Below are positions 8,428 to 16,626 of a stretch of DNA of 64,000 nt, one piece after another. Below the pieces are notes generated by a model, which searched no databases, was not told the origin of the DNA, and saw only the letters and a program-made list of their open reading frames with translations. Every line of letters starts with the position of its first letter. Position 1 is the first letter of the stretch. The translations under genes and the position numbers were made by a program. The stretch lies in NCBI GenBank assembly GCA_910588235.1, contig CAJUOQ010000002.1:29721-93720 (forward strand), read 5' to 3'. This DNA comes from an uncultured Atopostipes sp. (GTDB lineage Bacteria; Bacillota; Bacilli; Lactobacillales; Carnobacteriaceae_A).

Positions 8428-9499
8428 GGAGACCACCTCCAACTAGGGCTGCTTTTTCTGGATGTAAAGCTAAAAATTTTTCGTTTCGTTTTTGAATGCT
8501 TGCCGGTGGTTGCACTTGAGGCGAATCTGGGTGTAGTAACCAGGTTTTCGCGTAATGAGTCTCAGATACTTTAAACATTTCCGGTTCTTCCACAAAATCG
8601 ATCTTTAAAGCAAATGCATTTCTAGGAGCAAAAGCGTCACCTTTTGGCTCGTATAACAAATTTGGGGGCGAACCGGGGATAGTGTAAAGTTCGGTCTGGC
8701 TTTCGTCCACGCTTGGAATAGAAGCGAGTAAGCCCCAAGTGTATGGATGCTTCGGATTATAGAAAATTTCATCATCCGTTCCAATCTCGACAATCTGACC
8801 AGCATACATCACGGCAATCCGGTTGGCCATTTGAGCGACGACGCCTAAGTCATGGGTAATGAAAATGATTGAAGTCTCAATCTCATCTTTTAACTCATTC
8901 ATAATTTCTAAAATCTGGGCTTGAATCGTCACATCTAAAGCCGTCGTTGGTTCATCAGCAATGAGTATTTTAGGTTCGCAGGCGAGGGCGATCGCAATCA
9001 TCACTCGTTGGCGCATCCCTCCTGAAAACTGATGCGGAAAGTGTTTGTGGGTTTCTTCTGGGTTTTTAATCCCTACGAGTCGCATCCATTCAATGGCGCG
9101 TTCAAGGGCTTTTTCTTTAGTATAATCTAAATGTTTAATCATCGGTTCTGCAATTTGTTTGCCGACAGATAACGTTGGGTTCAACGAAGTCATCGGATCT
9201 TGGAAAATCATCGAAATATCTTTGCCGCGGATTTTTTCCATTTCCGCTTCTGATATTTTTAGTAAATCTTTTCCGTTAAAAAGAATTTCGCCGCTTTCAA
9301 TAACCGTATTCTTTTTAGGCAACAAGCCATTAATGGCTTTCGTTGAGACGGATTTTCCTGAACCTGATTCGCCAACAATCGCTAAAGTCTCGCCGCGCTT
9401 GAGGTCAAAGTTCACGCCGCGAACGGCCTTAACTTTCCCGTCAAACGTCTTAAAGGAGATTGCTAAATTCTTTACTTCTAATATTGTTTCTTTCGACAT
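8420..9499 (-). CDS. oppD: Oligopeptide ABC transporter ATP-binding protein OppD
   Basis: A 359-residue ABC ATPase with Walker A GESGSGKSVSTKAI, signature FSGGMRQRVMIAIALA and Walker B LIADEPTTALDVTIQAQILE. The C-terminal oligo_HPY region (GSPPNLLYEPKGDAFAPRN) is present but lacks the Cys residues that in some Opp proteins hold an iron-sulfur cluster. The start is set at 9499 because GAGGTGG lies just before it, and the alternative five codons upstream has no ribosome site. It sits between oppA2 and oppF in one operon and pairs with OppF. Confidence 0.95.
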   Translation of the reverse strand: MSKETILEVKNLAISFKTFDGKVKAVRGVNFDLKRGETLAIVGESGSGKSVSTKAINGLLPKKNTVIESGEILFNGKDLLKISEAEMEKIRGKDISMIFQDPMTSLNPTLSVGKQIAEPMIKHLDYTKEKALERAIEWMRLVGIKNPEETHKHFPHQFSGGMRQRVMIAIALACEPKILIADEPTTALDVTIQAQILEIMNELKDEIETSIIFITHDLGVVAQMANRIAVMYAGQIVEIGTDDEIFYNPKHPYTWGLLASIPSVDESQTELYTIPGSPPNLLYEPKGDAFAPRNAFALKIDFVEEPEMFKVSETHYAKTWLLHPDSPQVQPPASIQKRNEKFLALHPEKAALVGGGLHG

Positions 9500-9549
9500 A
9501 CTCCACCTCTTCATTATCGTTTAAACTGTTTAATCCATCGTTATTATTT

Positions 9550-11193
9550 TTATTCTTCAAAATACCATTCGTGTACATCATTTGTTGTCGCTTGGAAAAA
9601 CGGTTTTGCTCCACCCACTAACTGTTGATCTTTGATGATATACTCTGCTTCCGTATAGAGGGGGATCGCGGGTAGGGTCTCTGCAAAATATTCTTGCATC
9701 TCATCATAGACGGGTTTTCTCTCTTCAAACGAGATCCCTTTATTTCCTTCTTCCAAATACTGTTCCAATACAGGGTCTGATATGCTGCCGTAATTTGAGG
9801 CTCCGCCTGTCCCGAATTGGTTGTGAACGTCGGGTTCATACGTATGAGAAAGCCCAACAAAACCAATATCGAAATTCCCTTCGCGTACTGTATTTAACCA
9901 AGTGGTGAAGTCATAACGTTCTTGTTCGACCGTGACACCTATATCTTGTAGCCATTGTTGCGTTAAATCAGCCATCTGTTCGCGCGCTACATTCCCCGTT
10001 GGTACAACCATTTGTACCGGTTCATTAAAGTCAAAATCAGCGGCTTCTAGTAGTCGTTTGGCTTCTTCAGGGTCATAAGGAATCCCTTCAATCGCTTCAT
10101 TTTTATAAGGGTTCATGGAAGTATAGATCGTTTCTGTAATTTCACCGTTGCCATGTAGTAAATTTTCAAACGCTAATTCTTGATCAATTGCGTAAGCTAA
10201 GGCGCGACGGACTTGAGGGTCGGCGAATCGTTCACGATCATGATTGATAGTCATGTATTGAATACCATTCCCGATGGAACTTTCAACAGTTAGATGTTCA
10301 ACTTCTTGAATTAAAGGAATATCTTCATCAGGAACCACGCCGATTCCAGCGCCAGCAGTCATATCAATGTTTCCTGCTTGTAATTCAGTCACGATCGAAA
10401 CCCCATCGAGGACTCTTAAATAAATATCTTGAATATGTGGAGCTCCCCGATAATAATTTTCATTCGCCGTTAAATGTAGATAGTTATCTTCTTTGTTTTC
10501 TACAAATTGGTAAGGCCCTCCAGTAACGGTCGGATGCATAGCGGGTTCTGCGGTGTGCATCTCCGCTGGCTCAAATTCACCAAAGACATGTTCCGGCGCA
10601 ATAAGAACTGAAAAACCTAAAAATTCTGAAAGATAATTGAGATCCACGGGTTCTTTTGTTTCAATCTCCATTGTGAAATCGTCAAGGATCGTTAAACCCG
10701 TTAGTTCTTCCTGATCTTCTACGCGTTTGCCTGAATCATCTGTCCCTTCAATCATGGCGACATTCATCGCTAACGAAGTTAAAGTATCAGGATCAGCGAT
10801 GGTATTAATTGTAAACGCAACGTCTTTCGTCGTAATCGGTTCCCCATCGCTCCAAGTCGCCTCTTCAACTAAAGTAAGTAAAAATGTTTGGTTGTCGTCG
10901 GTCGTAAATTCTCCTAAACGAGGCTCAAATTCTGTAGGTCCTTCCATATTTAATAGCGTTTCATAAAAAAATCTTTGTGCATAAGTCGAAACCAGGCCGT
11001 TTTTATAAAACGGATTAAAAGAATCGATATTATTTGAAACACCAATAATTAAAGCGTCATCGTCATTAGCAATATCGAGCGTGCTTTCCTCGGTTGCAGT
11101 ATTTGAAGACACGTCGGGTAACTCTTCTGCACAAGCACTAAGTAGTAATAAAAAGATTGTTAAAATGGGTAATAAGAGTTTTTGTTTTTTCAT
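9550..11193 (-). CDS. oppA: Oligopeptide ABC transporter substrate-binding lipoprotein (second OppA)
   Basis: A 547-residue SBP_bac_5 lipoprotein. Its signal peptide ends at a lipobox (LSAC), with Cys at about residue 21. The body aligns along its length with the other OppA of the cluster, with shared words such as ELPDVS, EPVDLNYLSEFLG, IAPEHVFGE and NEDPD-like acidic loops. The start at 11193 follows AAAGGTGG; an upstream GTG overlaps that site and is unlikely. It lies between oppC and oppD in the main operon. Two binding proteins feeding one OppBCDF core would widen the range of peptides taken up. Confidence 0.93.
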   Translation of the reverse strand: MKKQKLLLPILTIFLLLLSACAEELPDVSSNTATEESTLDIANDDDALIIGVSNNIDSFNPFYKNGLVSTYAQRFFYETLLNMEGPTEFEPRLGEFTTDDNQTFLLTLVEEATWSDGEPITTKDVAFTINTIADPDTLTSLAMNVAMIEGTDDSGKRVEDQEELTGLTILDDFTMEIETKEPVDLNYLSEFLGFSVLIAPEHVFGEFEPAEMHTAEPAMHPTVTGGPYQFVENKEDNYLHLTANENYYRGAPHIQDIYLRVLDGVSIVTELQAGNIDMTAGAGIGVVPDEDIPLIQEVEHLTVESSIGNGIQYMTINHDRERFADPQVRRALAYAIDQELAFENLLHGNGEITETIYTSMNPYKNEAIEGIPYDPEEAKRLLEAADFDFNEPVQMVVPTGNVAREQMADLTQQWLQDIGVTVEQERYDFTTWLNTVREGNFDIGFVGLSHTYEPDVHNQFGTGGASNYGSISDPVLEQYLEEGNKGISFEERKPVYDEMQEYFAETLPAIPLYTEAEYIIKDQQLVGGAKPFFQATTNDVHEWYFEE

Positions 11194-11207
11194 TAAACTT
11201 TCCACCT

Positions 11208-12152
11208 TTAACTTTTAGTTTCGCCTTCAATCGCTTCTCGGAGACCTTCGCCAATAAAGTTCACACAGAGTACAGTAATAAAAATTAGAATTCCTGCCGG
11301 TACCCACCGCCATGGTTGAGTGGTGAGGACGTTTAGGGATTGCGCCTCCGCTAAAATATTCCCCCAGCTCGGTCGTGGCGGCTCCACACCAACCCCTAAG
11401 AAACTTAAGGAAGATTCCGTCAAAATATTATTCGCGACGCCGAATGTGGCATTGACAAGAATAGGCGATAATAAATTTGGAAGAATATGCTGGAATAAAA
11501 TAGCAGGTGTTGAATAACCCGTAGCAATTGCAGCATAGACAAAGTCTTGCGATTTTAACCTTAAAACTTCTCCTCGGACAATTCGCGCTAAGCGAGGCCA
11601 GCCGAGAACGCCCATAATGATAGTGACTGTCCAGAGCCCTGAATTTAAAATCGAAACAAAAGTCAGGACAACGAGGAAATAGGGAAAGGATTGGAAAGCC
11701 TCTGTAATCCGCATAATGATCGAATCGACCAAGCCACCAAAGTAACCAGCGATCAGGCCAAGTGTTGTACCCACGACGACATAAATAGCTACCGACCCAA
11801 ATCCAACAATTAAGGAAACTTGGGTGCCATGAATGAGTCGAGTAAGCACATCTCGTCCCACGCTGTCCGTTCCGAGTAAGTGTTCACCATAAGGAGCAGC
11901 TTGGAACTGACCGACTGTTTGGTCTCGTGGGAAAGGGGCCAGCACATTTGCGAAAAGAGCCATTAAAATAATTAAAATAAAAATAACTAAACTAGTGACC
12001 GCTAACTTATTTTTGAAAAAACGTTTAGCGATTGTTTTGGTAAAACTTTCTGATTCTTGTCCGAGTTTTTCTTGCTGTTTGTGATAAATCTCATCTTGTA
12101 AGCCACCACCAGCAAATTGAAAAAGCTCTTTTGATGTTTGATTTTCTGCCAT
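11208..12152 (-). CDS. oppC: Oligopeptide ABC transporter permease OppC
   Basis: A 314-residue permease. The first membrane segment (LAVTSLVIFILIILMALFANV) follows a cytoplasmic N-terminus of about 50 residues. The OppC_N region contains LLGTDSVGRDVLTRLIHG. The EAA-type coupling loop is GWPRLARIVRGEVLRLKSQ with AAIATGYS. The protein ends in INFIGEGLREAIE, as OppC proteins do. AAAGGAG precedes the ATG. The gap to oppB is 15 bp. With OppB it forms the membrane channel. Confidence 0.95.
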   Translation of the reverse strand: MAENQTSKELFQFAGGGLQDEIYHKQQEKLGQESESFTKTIAKRFFKNKLAVTSLVIFILIILMALFANVLAPFPRDQTVGQFQAAPYGEHLLGTDSVGRDVLTRLIHGTQVSLIVGFGSVAIYVVVGTTLGLIAGYFGGLVDSIIMRITEAFQSFPYFLVVLTFVSILNSGLWTVTIIMGVLGWPRLARIVRGEVLRLKSQDFVYAAIATGYSTPAILFQHILPNLLSPILVNATFGVANNILTESSLSFLGVGVEPPRPSWGNILAEAQSLNVLTTQPWRWVPAGILIFITVLCVNFIGEGLREAIEGETKS

Positions 12153-12167
12153 TTACACTCAACTCCT

Positions 12168-13118
12168 TTAATCGTATTGAATTCTTGGATCAATCACTGC
12201 ATATAAAATATCGACAACAAGGTTCGCAACCAGTACAACGACGGCAGAAAGCATGGTCACCCCAAGAATAATGGGATAATTTCTTTGCTGAATAGCAGTC
12301 ATAGTTAGTGAGCCTAAACCCGGCCAACTAAATACTTGTTCCGTAACAATGGCACCACCGACCAGTTTTGGTAAGTCGGTTCCAATTACCGTAATAATCG
12401 GAATCAAAGAATTTCGAATGCTATGGAAAGTAAATACTTCCTGCGCGTTTAATCCTTTAGCGACAGCTGTCCGGATATAGTTTTGTTCGTAAACATCAAT
12501 GGTGGTTGAGCGCATGTACCGCGTCATATTGGCCATATAGGCGACAGATAAAACAATAACGGGCAAAATCATGTGCTGGATCACAATTCCAAAGGTTGGC
12601 TCGGTACCTAGCGGAAACATACCGCCTGTCGGTAACCAACCTAATTCCACCCCGAAAATATAAACTAAAGAAAGACCGAAGAAAAAGGAAGGAATCGAAA
12701 TCCCTAAAAATGAAACCGCCGTAATGGATGAATCCACCCAAGTGCCTTTTTTTCTTCCACTTAACAAGCCTAACGGAATTCCCACGATGTAAGCTAAGAC
12801 AAGGGCAGCCCCCATGAGTAAAACAGTAGGTCCCACCCGCTCGGCTAAAATTTGAGTGACCGGCATATTATTAGAAAATGAATAGCCTAAATGCCCTCGT
12901 AAAACTTGTGATAACCAACTGAAATACTGAACGTAAAGCGGTTGGTCCAAACCTAAGGCTGTACGCGTCGCTTCAATCTGTTGTTGGGTAGTATCTGGTG
13001 TAATATATAAGTCCGCTGCATCTCCAGGCGCTAACTGAAGCATGAGAAATGCCCCTAGTGAAATAATGAGTAACACCGGAATCGCAGTTAGGATGCGTTT
13101 AAAAATATACTTTAGCAA
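12168..13118 (-). CDS. oppB: Oligopeptide ABC transporter permease OppB
   Basis: A 316-residue permease with six membrane segments. The typical N-terminal region contains ILTAIPVLLIISLGAFLMLQ and LAPGDAAD. The coupling loop is RYMRSTTIDVYEQNYIRTAV followed by AKGL. It ends in the common DPRIQYD. The start codon is TTG behind GAGGAGAG. It is the first gene of the main opp operon, with a sigma-A type promoter, leader peptide and attenuator upstream. The order B-C-A-D-F and the two substrate-binding proteins mark a dedicated peptide importer. Confidence 0.95.
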   Translation of the reverse strand: MLKYIFKRILTAIPVLLIISLGAFLMLQLAPGDAADLYITPDTTQQQIEATRTALGLDQPLYVQYFSWLSQVLRGHLGYSFSNNMPVTQILAERVGPTVLLMGAALVLAYIVGIPLGLLSGRKKGTWVDSSITAVSFLGISIPSFFFGLSLVYIFGVELGWLPTGGMFPLGTEPTFGIVIQHMILPVIVLSVAYMANMTRYMRSTTIDVYEQNYIRTAVAKGLNAQEVFTFHSIRNSLIPIITVIGTDLPKLVGGAIVTEQVFSWPGLGSLTMTAIQQRNYPIILGVTMLSAVVVLVANLVVDILYAVIDPRIQYD

Positions 13119-13193
13119 TAATCTCTCTCCTCACTTCTAAAAATTATGATGAATCCTGTGCTCAAAAATATTTAAAATTAATTCCTTATAAAA

Positions 13194-13390
13194 CAAAAAA
13201 CCTCCCATACTATAAATATAGAATGGGAGGTGATTTCGAGGTCCCATTTTATGATGTATCGCAAATAGGGCCTTCGTATTTTCGAAATTTCCGAAAAACG
13301 CTAGCCCTGCTCAAAAATATAAAAAAATAAATTGCGCTGCAACATAATATCCAACCTCACACTGTTTTTATAGTTAGAATTAAATTTCTA
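13194..13390 (-). promoter_or_regulatory. Leader RNA attenuator upstream of oppB (opp leader 2)
   Basis: On the minus strand a leader ORF runs into a stem GGGC/GCCC (13304-13307 with 13268-13271), which encloses a TTTTCG/CGAAAA hairpin. It is followed by an antiterminator AATGGGA/TCCCATT (13242-13248 with 13222-13228). The final hairpin is a strong terminator ACCTCCCAT/ATGGGAGGT (13223-13231 with 13200-13208) and a T run. The antiterminator and terminator share a strand segment and exclude each other. Architecture and the words CCTATT and AATGGGAC match leader 1 upstream of oppA1. Confidence 0.75.
13301..13345 (-). CDS. Putative 14-residue leader peptide of opp leader 2
   Basis: The ORF encodes MLQRNLFFYIFEQG, and GTGAGGT lies nine bases before the ATG. 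Its last codons overlap the 5' arm of the first attenuator stem, so a translating ribosome would open that stem. It shares Q-x-N-L plus a hydrophobic or aromatic run with leader 1. Function is inferred from position only. Confidence 0.5.
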   Translation of the reverse strand: MLQRNLFFYIFEQG

Positions 13391-13392
13391 TT

Positions 13393-13421
13393 AATATACA
13401 GTAAAAGAAATAGGAACTCAA
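13393..13421 (-). promoter_or_regulatory. Promoter of the opp operon
   Basis: The minus strand reads TTGAGT, a 17-bp spacer, then TATATT, giving a predicted start near 13386, just ahead of the leader ORF. Spacing and sequence are good for a vegetative promoter. Confidence 0.7.
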
Positions 13422-13628
13422 CACAAAATGAGAAATAAATTAGAAAGAAAAACAGATAAACAACCTTATTTTGTAGCTTTTAAGTTTATGTGATGAACAT
13501 GTAAGGGGTTACTATATATTAGATATTTTAATCTATAATTAATGTAAAAACTTAAATGTTTATAAAATAGACTGCCTCTTTAAACAAATAGTTATTGAAA
13601 GTTAAACGCCATCCTTTTAAAATGAAGT
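13422..13628. other. AT-rich intergenic stretch with no recognised gene
   Basis: This stretch lies between the opp promoter and repeat array 2. I see no ORF with a ribosome site, no hairpin with a T run and no clear promoter pair. It probably contains upstream regulatory DNA for the opp operon. Confidence 0.4.
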
Positions 13629-13845
13629 TGTTTCGCTCAAAATGAATTACAGCGAAACAAATGGAAAATATCTCGCTCAAAATGAATTACAGCGAAACAA
13701 ATGGAAAATATCTCGCTCAAAACGGATTACAGCGAAACAAACGGAGAATATCTCGCTCAAAATGAATTACAGCGAAACAAACAGAAAATGTCTCGCTCAA
13801 AACAAATTTCACCAAAACAAATTTCACCAAAACAAATGAAAAATA
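13629..13845. repeat. Tandem 40-bp hairpin repeat array, copy 2
   Basis: Five units start at 13631, 13671, 13711, 13751 and 13791, exactly 40 bp apart, with unit words TCGCTCAAAATGAATTACAG and CGAAACAAATGGAAAATATC. It is the same family and orientation as the array at 3.75-4.04 kb, and the two bracket the opp cluster. The 3' end decays into a shorter direct repeat (AAATTTCACC, 11-nt spacing). Two apparent ORFs across it are products of the repeat. Confidence 0.9.
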
Positions 13846-14012
13846 CGCTCTCAGACCGATTAATAACTCCGAAAAAACTAAAAAATCAGGAGGTTTTTTT
13901 GAGCCAATAGTTTGAAAAGGTCTAAATTAAAAGTTATATGCTTTTATGCTACAATTATTTTGAAATTTATATAGAAGAGTAAACTTAGGATGATATTGAA
14001 AGAGGGAAGAAA

Positions 14013-14537
14013 TTGGAAAAATATAAGGAACTGGTTCCTGGTCGACGAATTATGAAAACGACAATTGCTGTTCTCATTAGTGTGCAGTTATTTTATTTTT
14101 TAGGACATTATGACCCTGTGCACGCAGCACTTGCCTGTATTTTAACGATGAGAACAACAAGCGCTGAAACAAAATCGACGGGTATCAACCGGATTATAGG
14201 GACGTTAATCGGAGGGGTTTCTTCTTATGCTTGTTTGCTTCTGTTACAGTCCTTTAATGTAGGAAGTACTTCTAATTTTGCGCCCTTGGCTGTTGCAATT
14301 TTCGTGATGCTGTCGCTCTCCCTTTGTAAAGTGTTAAAATTAGCCCCTTATGCGATGACAATTTCGGCTGTGGTTACAGCGGTGACTTTACTGTCGCATA
14401 ATGAGAGCCATTTAGATGCTTTATCCTATGTGACGATCCGGATTATTGAAACCTTTGTAGGCTTTCTCATCGCTTACTTTGTCAATAAACGACTGCTCCC
14501 TAGACGTAAAAAAACAGAGAGTGAGTCGGCTAAATAG
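14013..14537 (+). CDS. FUSC/DUF939-like (aromatic acid exporter family) membrane protein
   Basis: A 174-residue protein with five or so hydrophobic segments. The N-terminal part RIMKTTIAVLISVQLFYFLG, followed by HYDPVHAALACILTMRTTS, resembles the start of the ArAE_1/DUF939 (FUSC-like) membrane domain. INRIIGTLIGGVSSY is the family's typical second-helix sequence. The cytoplasmic domain that follows the membrane part in longer homologues is absent, and the protein ends in a short basic tail. The start is TTG behind GAGGGAAG. The substrate is unknown. Confidence 0.75.
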   Translation: MEKYKELVPGRRIMKTTIAVLISVQLFYFLGHYDPVHAALACILTMRTTSAETKSTGINRIIGTLIGGVSSYACLLLLQSFNVGSTSNFAPLAVAIFVMLSLSLCKVLKLAPYAMTISAVVTAVTLLSHNESHLDALSYVTIRIIETFVGFLIAYFVNKRLLPRRKKTESESAK

Positions 14538-14579
14538 TTAAGAATAGATAGAACTAAAATGCAAACATAAGGAGCTGGA

Positions 14580-15362
14580 ATGACAATGTGTTTGGTCACT
14601 TTTATAAAAGACGGACACCCCGATTATCCGTTGATTTTTGTAGCCAATCGTGATGAAGCTTATGATCAACCGGCAGTCGCTTTACATCGCTGGGTCGACG
14701 CTCCAGCAGTGACGGCGGGAATGGATCTAAAAGCGTTCGGGACTTGGCTCGGCTATACAGATAGTGGACGATTTATTGCGGTACTAAATCATCCCTTTAC
14801 CGACTGGAAGCCAACAACAAACTCGCCCCGTTCGCGCGGCCAATTGCTACGTGATTATTTGACGAAAAATATGACGATGACAGATTTTGAAAAATACTTA
14901 GAGACGAATCGGACGCAATATCACGGGTTTCACTTACTGTATGGGACCTTTTCAGATTTACGCTATTATTCAAATATTGAAAATACTTTTCAAGCGTTTG
15001 AACCGGGGATTCACTGCTTAGCTAATACGTTTGATGATTTGAGCAATTCTCGCCGCGATCGTGCAGGAGATTTATTAAACACCTATGTTGCAACGCATTC
15101 AAAAAGCTTAAAGCTGGAGGAGTTAACAGCGCTCTTGGCCGATAAACAAGTCGCAGAAACGATGGAAGATTACCCCGCCGAATTAGATTACGAAACAGCT
15201 TTGAAGAGTTCTTCTATTTTTATCCAAGGAGAAGATTTTGGAACAGTAGGAACTACCGCGATCTTAGTCGGAAAAGATGGGAAAATAAAAACGCGTGAAG
15301 TGAAATATAATCGTACCGGTATGACGGAAACGACAACGAAGGAACAGCAATTAAACATTTAA
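14580..15362 (+). CDS. NRDE/TANGO2 family protein
   Basis: A 260-residue protein that begins MTMCLVTFIKDGHPDYPLIF followed by VANRDE. This is the family's hallmark: an N-terminal MC and the NRDE motif of an Ntn-hydrolase-like fold. Further conserved words are GTWLGYTDSGRFIAVLNHP, RSRGQLLRDYL and GIHCLANTF. The AAGGAG site fits the ATG at 14580 best (5 bases), but homologues start at MCLV, which would be 14586; in that case Cys2 could be exposed as the N-terminal nucleophile. The bacterial role is unknown; a haem-trafficking function is proposed for related eukaryotic proteins. Confidence 0.88.
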   Translation: MTMCLVTFIKDGHPDYPLIFVANRDEAYDQPAVALHRWVDAPAVTAGMDLKAFGTWLGYTDSGRFIAVLNHPFTDWKPTTNSPRSRGQLLRDYLTKNMTMTDFEKYLETNRTQYHGFHLLYGTFSDLRYYSNIENTFQAFEPGIHCLANTFDDLSNSRRDRAGDLLNTYVATHSKSLKLEELTALLADKQVAETMEDYPAELDYETALKSSSIFIQGEDFGTVGTTAILVGKDGKIKTREVKYNRTGMTETTTKEQQLNI

Positions 15363-15369
15363 AAATGTT

Positions 15370-15410
15370 GAGCCATTTATACCAATGAAAGTTCGTATGG
15401 ATGGCTTTTT
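15370..15410 (+). terminator. Terminator after the NRDE gene
   Basis: AGCCAT pairs with ATGGCT (15371-15376 with 15401-15406) and the inner bases TATAC/GTAT extend the stem. A TTTTTAT tract follows. Confidence 0.75.
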
Positions 15411-15486
15411 ATTTGGCGAAAAGCAGCCGGTCAGGAAAGATTTTTGTTATGATTGAAGTAACGTTATTTAGAAATGGAGTTTCGAT

Positions 15487-16626
15487 ATGCGCATATTACA
15501 TACGGCCGATTGGCATCTAGGAAAAATTGTTAATGAATTTTCGATGCTGGCCTTGCAAGAGGAATATTTAAAAGAATTAGTGACACAAACGAAAAAGTTA
15601 GAACTGGATGCGCTGATTGTAGCGGGTGATTTATATGACCGAGCGATTCCGCCCAAAGAAGCGGTCAGCTTAGCTAATCGAGTGTTTACGAAGTTAACCC
15701 AAGAAGTGGGGATACCTGTATTAGTGATCGCCGGAAATCATGACAGCAATGAACGAATAGAATATGGCGCAGAACTCCTAGCAAGTAGTGATTTGTATAT
15801 TGAAGGGACCACAAAAGAAGCGGTTCGCAAAGTCACTATAAAGGATAGTCATTTTTATCTTGTTCCTTATGATGACCATCGGAATATTCGGGGCGTCTTA
15901 AAGGATGAAACGATTCGTACACCAGAAGATGCTTTAAAAGCCCAACTTTCACAGGTACAAGAAGACTGGGATCCCGACGCAATCAATATTTTATTGTATC
16001 ACGGATTTATCATCAATCAATCAACGGATCAGGTGCTGGAAGAATCCGATTCAGAACGCGCACTCAACGTTGGTACAGTAGATTTTGTGCCTGCTGAATT
16101 AGTGGAAGCTTTTGATTATGTTGCCTTAGGCCATTTACATAAAGCTCAAAAAGTAAAAAGTGATTTTATTCGCTATAGTGGCTCCCCTTTAAAGTATTCA
16201 AAATCAGAAGCCAATCATTGGAAACAGAACTTATTGGTAGAAGTATCCAAAGAGGGTGTACAGGTCGATCCGATCGAGATTCAACCGAGTAAAGACTTGC
16301 GTGTTGTCCGCGGCTTATTTGAAGATATTTTAAAAGAAACTTCCGAAGACTATCTCTTTTTTGAATTAGAAGATCAGGAGTATATCTTAGATGCGATGAA
16401 TCGCTTGCGACGAAATTACCCTTATGCCATGGGACTTGAATATATTCATCATAAAAAACAAGAACAGCTGGATGTTTATCATTCCAAAGAACATTTGGAA
16501 ACAAAAAGTTCCCAAAGCTTATTTGCTGACTTTTATGAGCAACATCGGGGAATACCGTTAAATGATGATCAGCAGCAGGCTGTTGTCGAAACATTTGAAG
16601 AAATTGAAGCGGAGGAAAAGATGTAA
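15487..16626 (+). CDS. sbcD: Exonuclease SbcCD subunit D (Mre11-type nuclease)
   Basis: A 379-residue metallophosphoesterase. The metal-binding motifs are in order: ILHTADWHLGK near residue 3, AGDLYDRA near residue 47, IAGNHDS near residue 81, and VALGHLHKAQ near residue 214. SbcD forms a heterotetramer with SbcC, the bacterial Mre11-Rad50, which cuts DNA hairpins and protein-blocked ends. Its stop codon overlaps the sbcC start by one base (TAATG), so translation is coupled. SbcCD limits long palindromes, which is relevant to the many short hairpin repeats in this window only as context. Confidence 0.96.
   Translation: MRILHTADWHLGKIVNEFSMLALQEEYLKELVTQTKKLELDALIVAGDLYDRAIPPKEAVSLANRVFTKLTQEVGIPVLVIAGNHDSNERIEYGAELLASSDLYIEGTTKEAVRKVTIKDSHFYLVPYDDHRNIRGVLKDETIRTPEDALKAQLSQVQEDWDPDAINILLYHGFIINQSTDQVLEESDSERALNVGTVDFVPAELVEAFDYVALGHLHKAQKVKSDFIRYSGSPLKYSKSEANHWKQNLLVEVSKEGVQVDPIEIQPSKDLRVVRGLFEDILKETSEDYLFFELEDQEYILDAMNRLRRNYPYAMGLEYIHHKKQEQLDVYHSKEHLETKSSQSLFADFYEQHRGIPLNDDQQQAVVETFEEIEAEEKM

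Noticed and set aside
13642..13910. Two overlapping plus-strand ORFs of 65 and 69 codons
   Set aside because: They run through the 40-bp repeat array, have no ribosome site and owe their openness to repeat composition.
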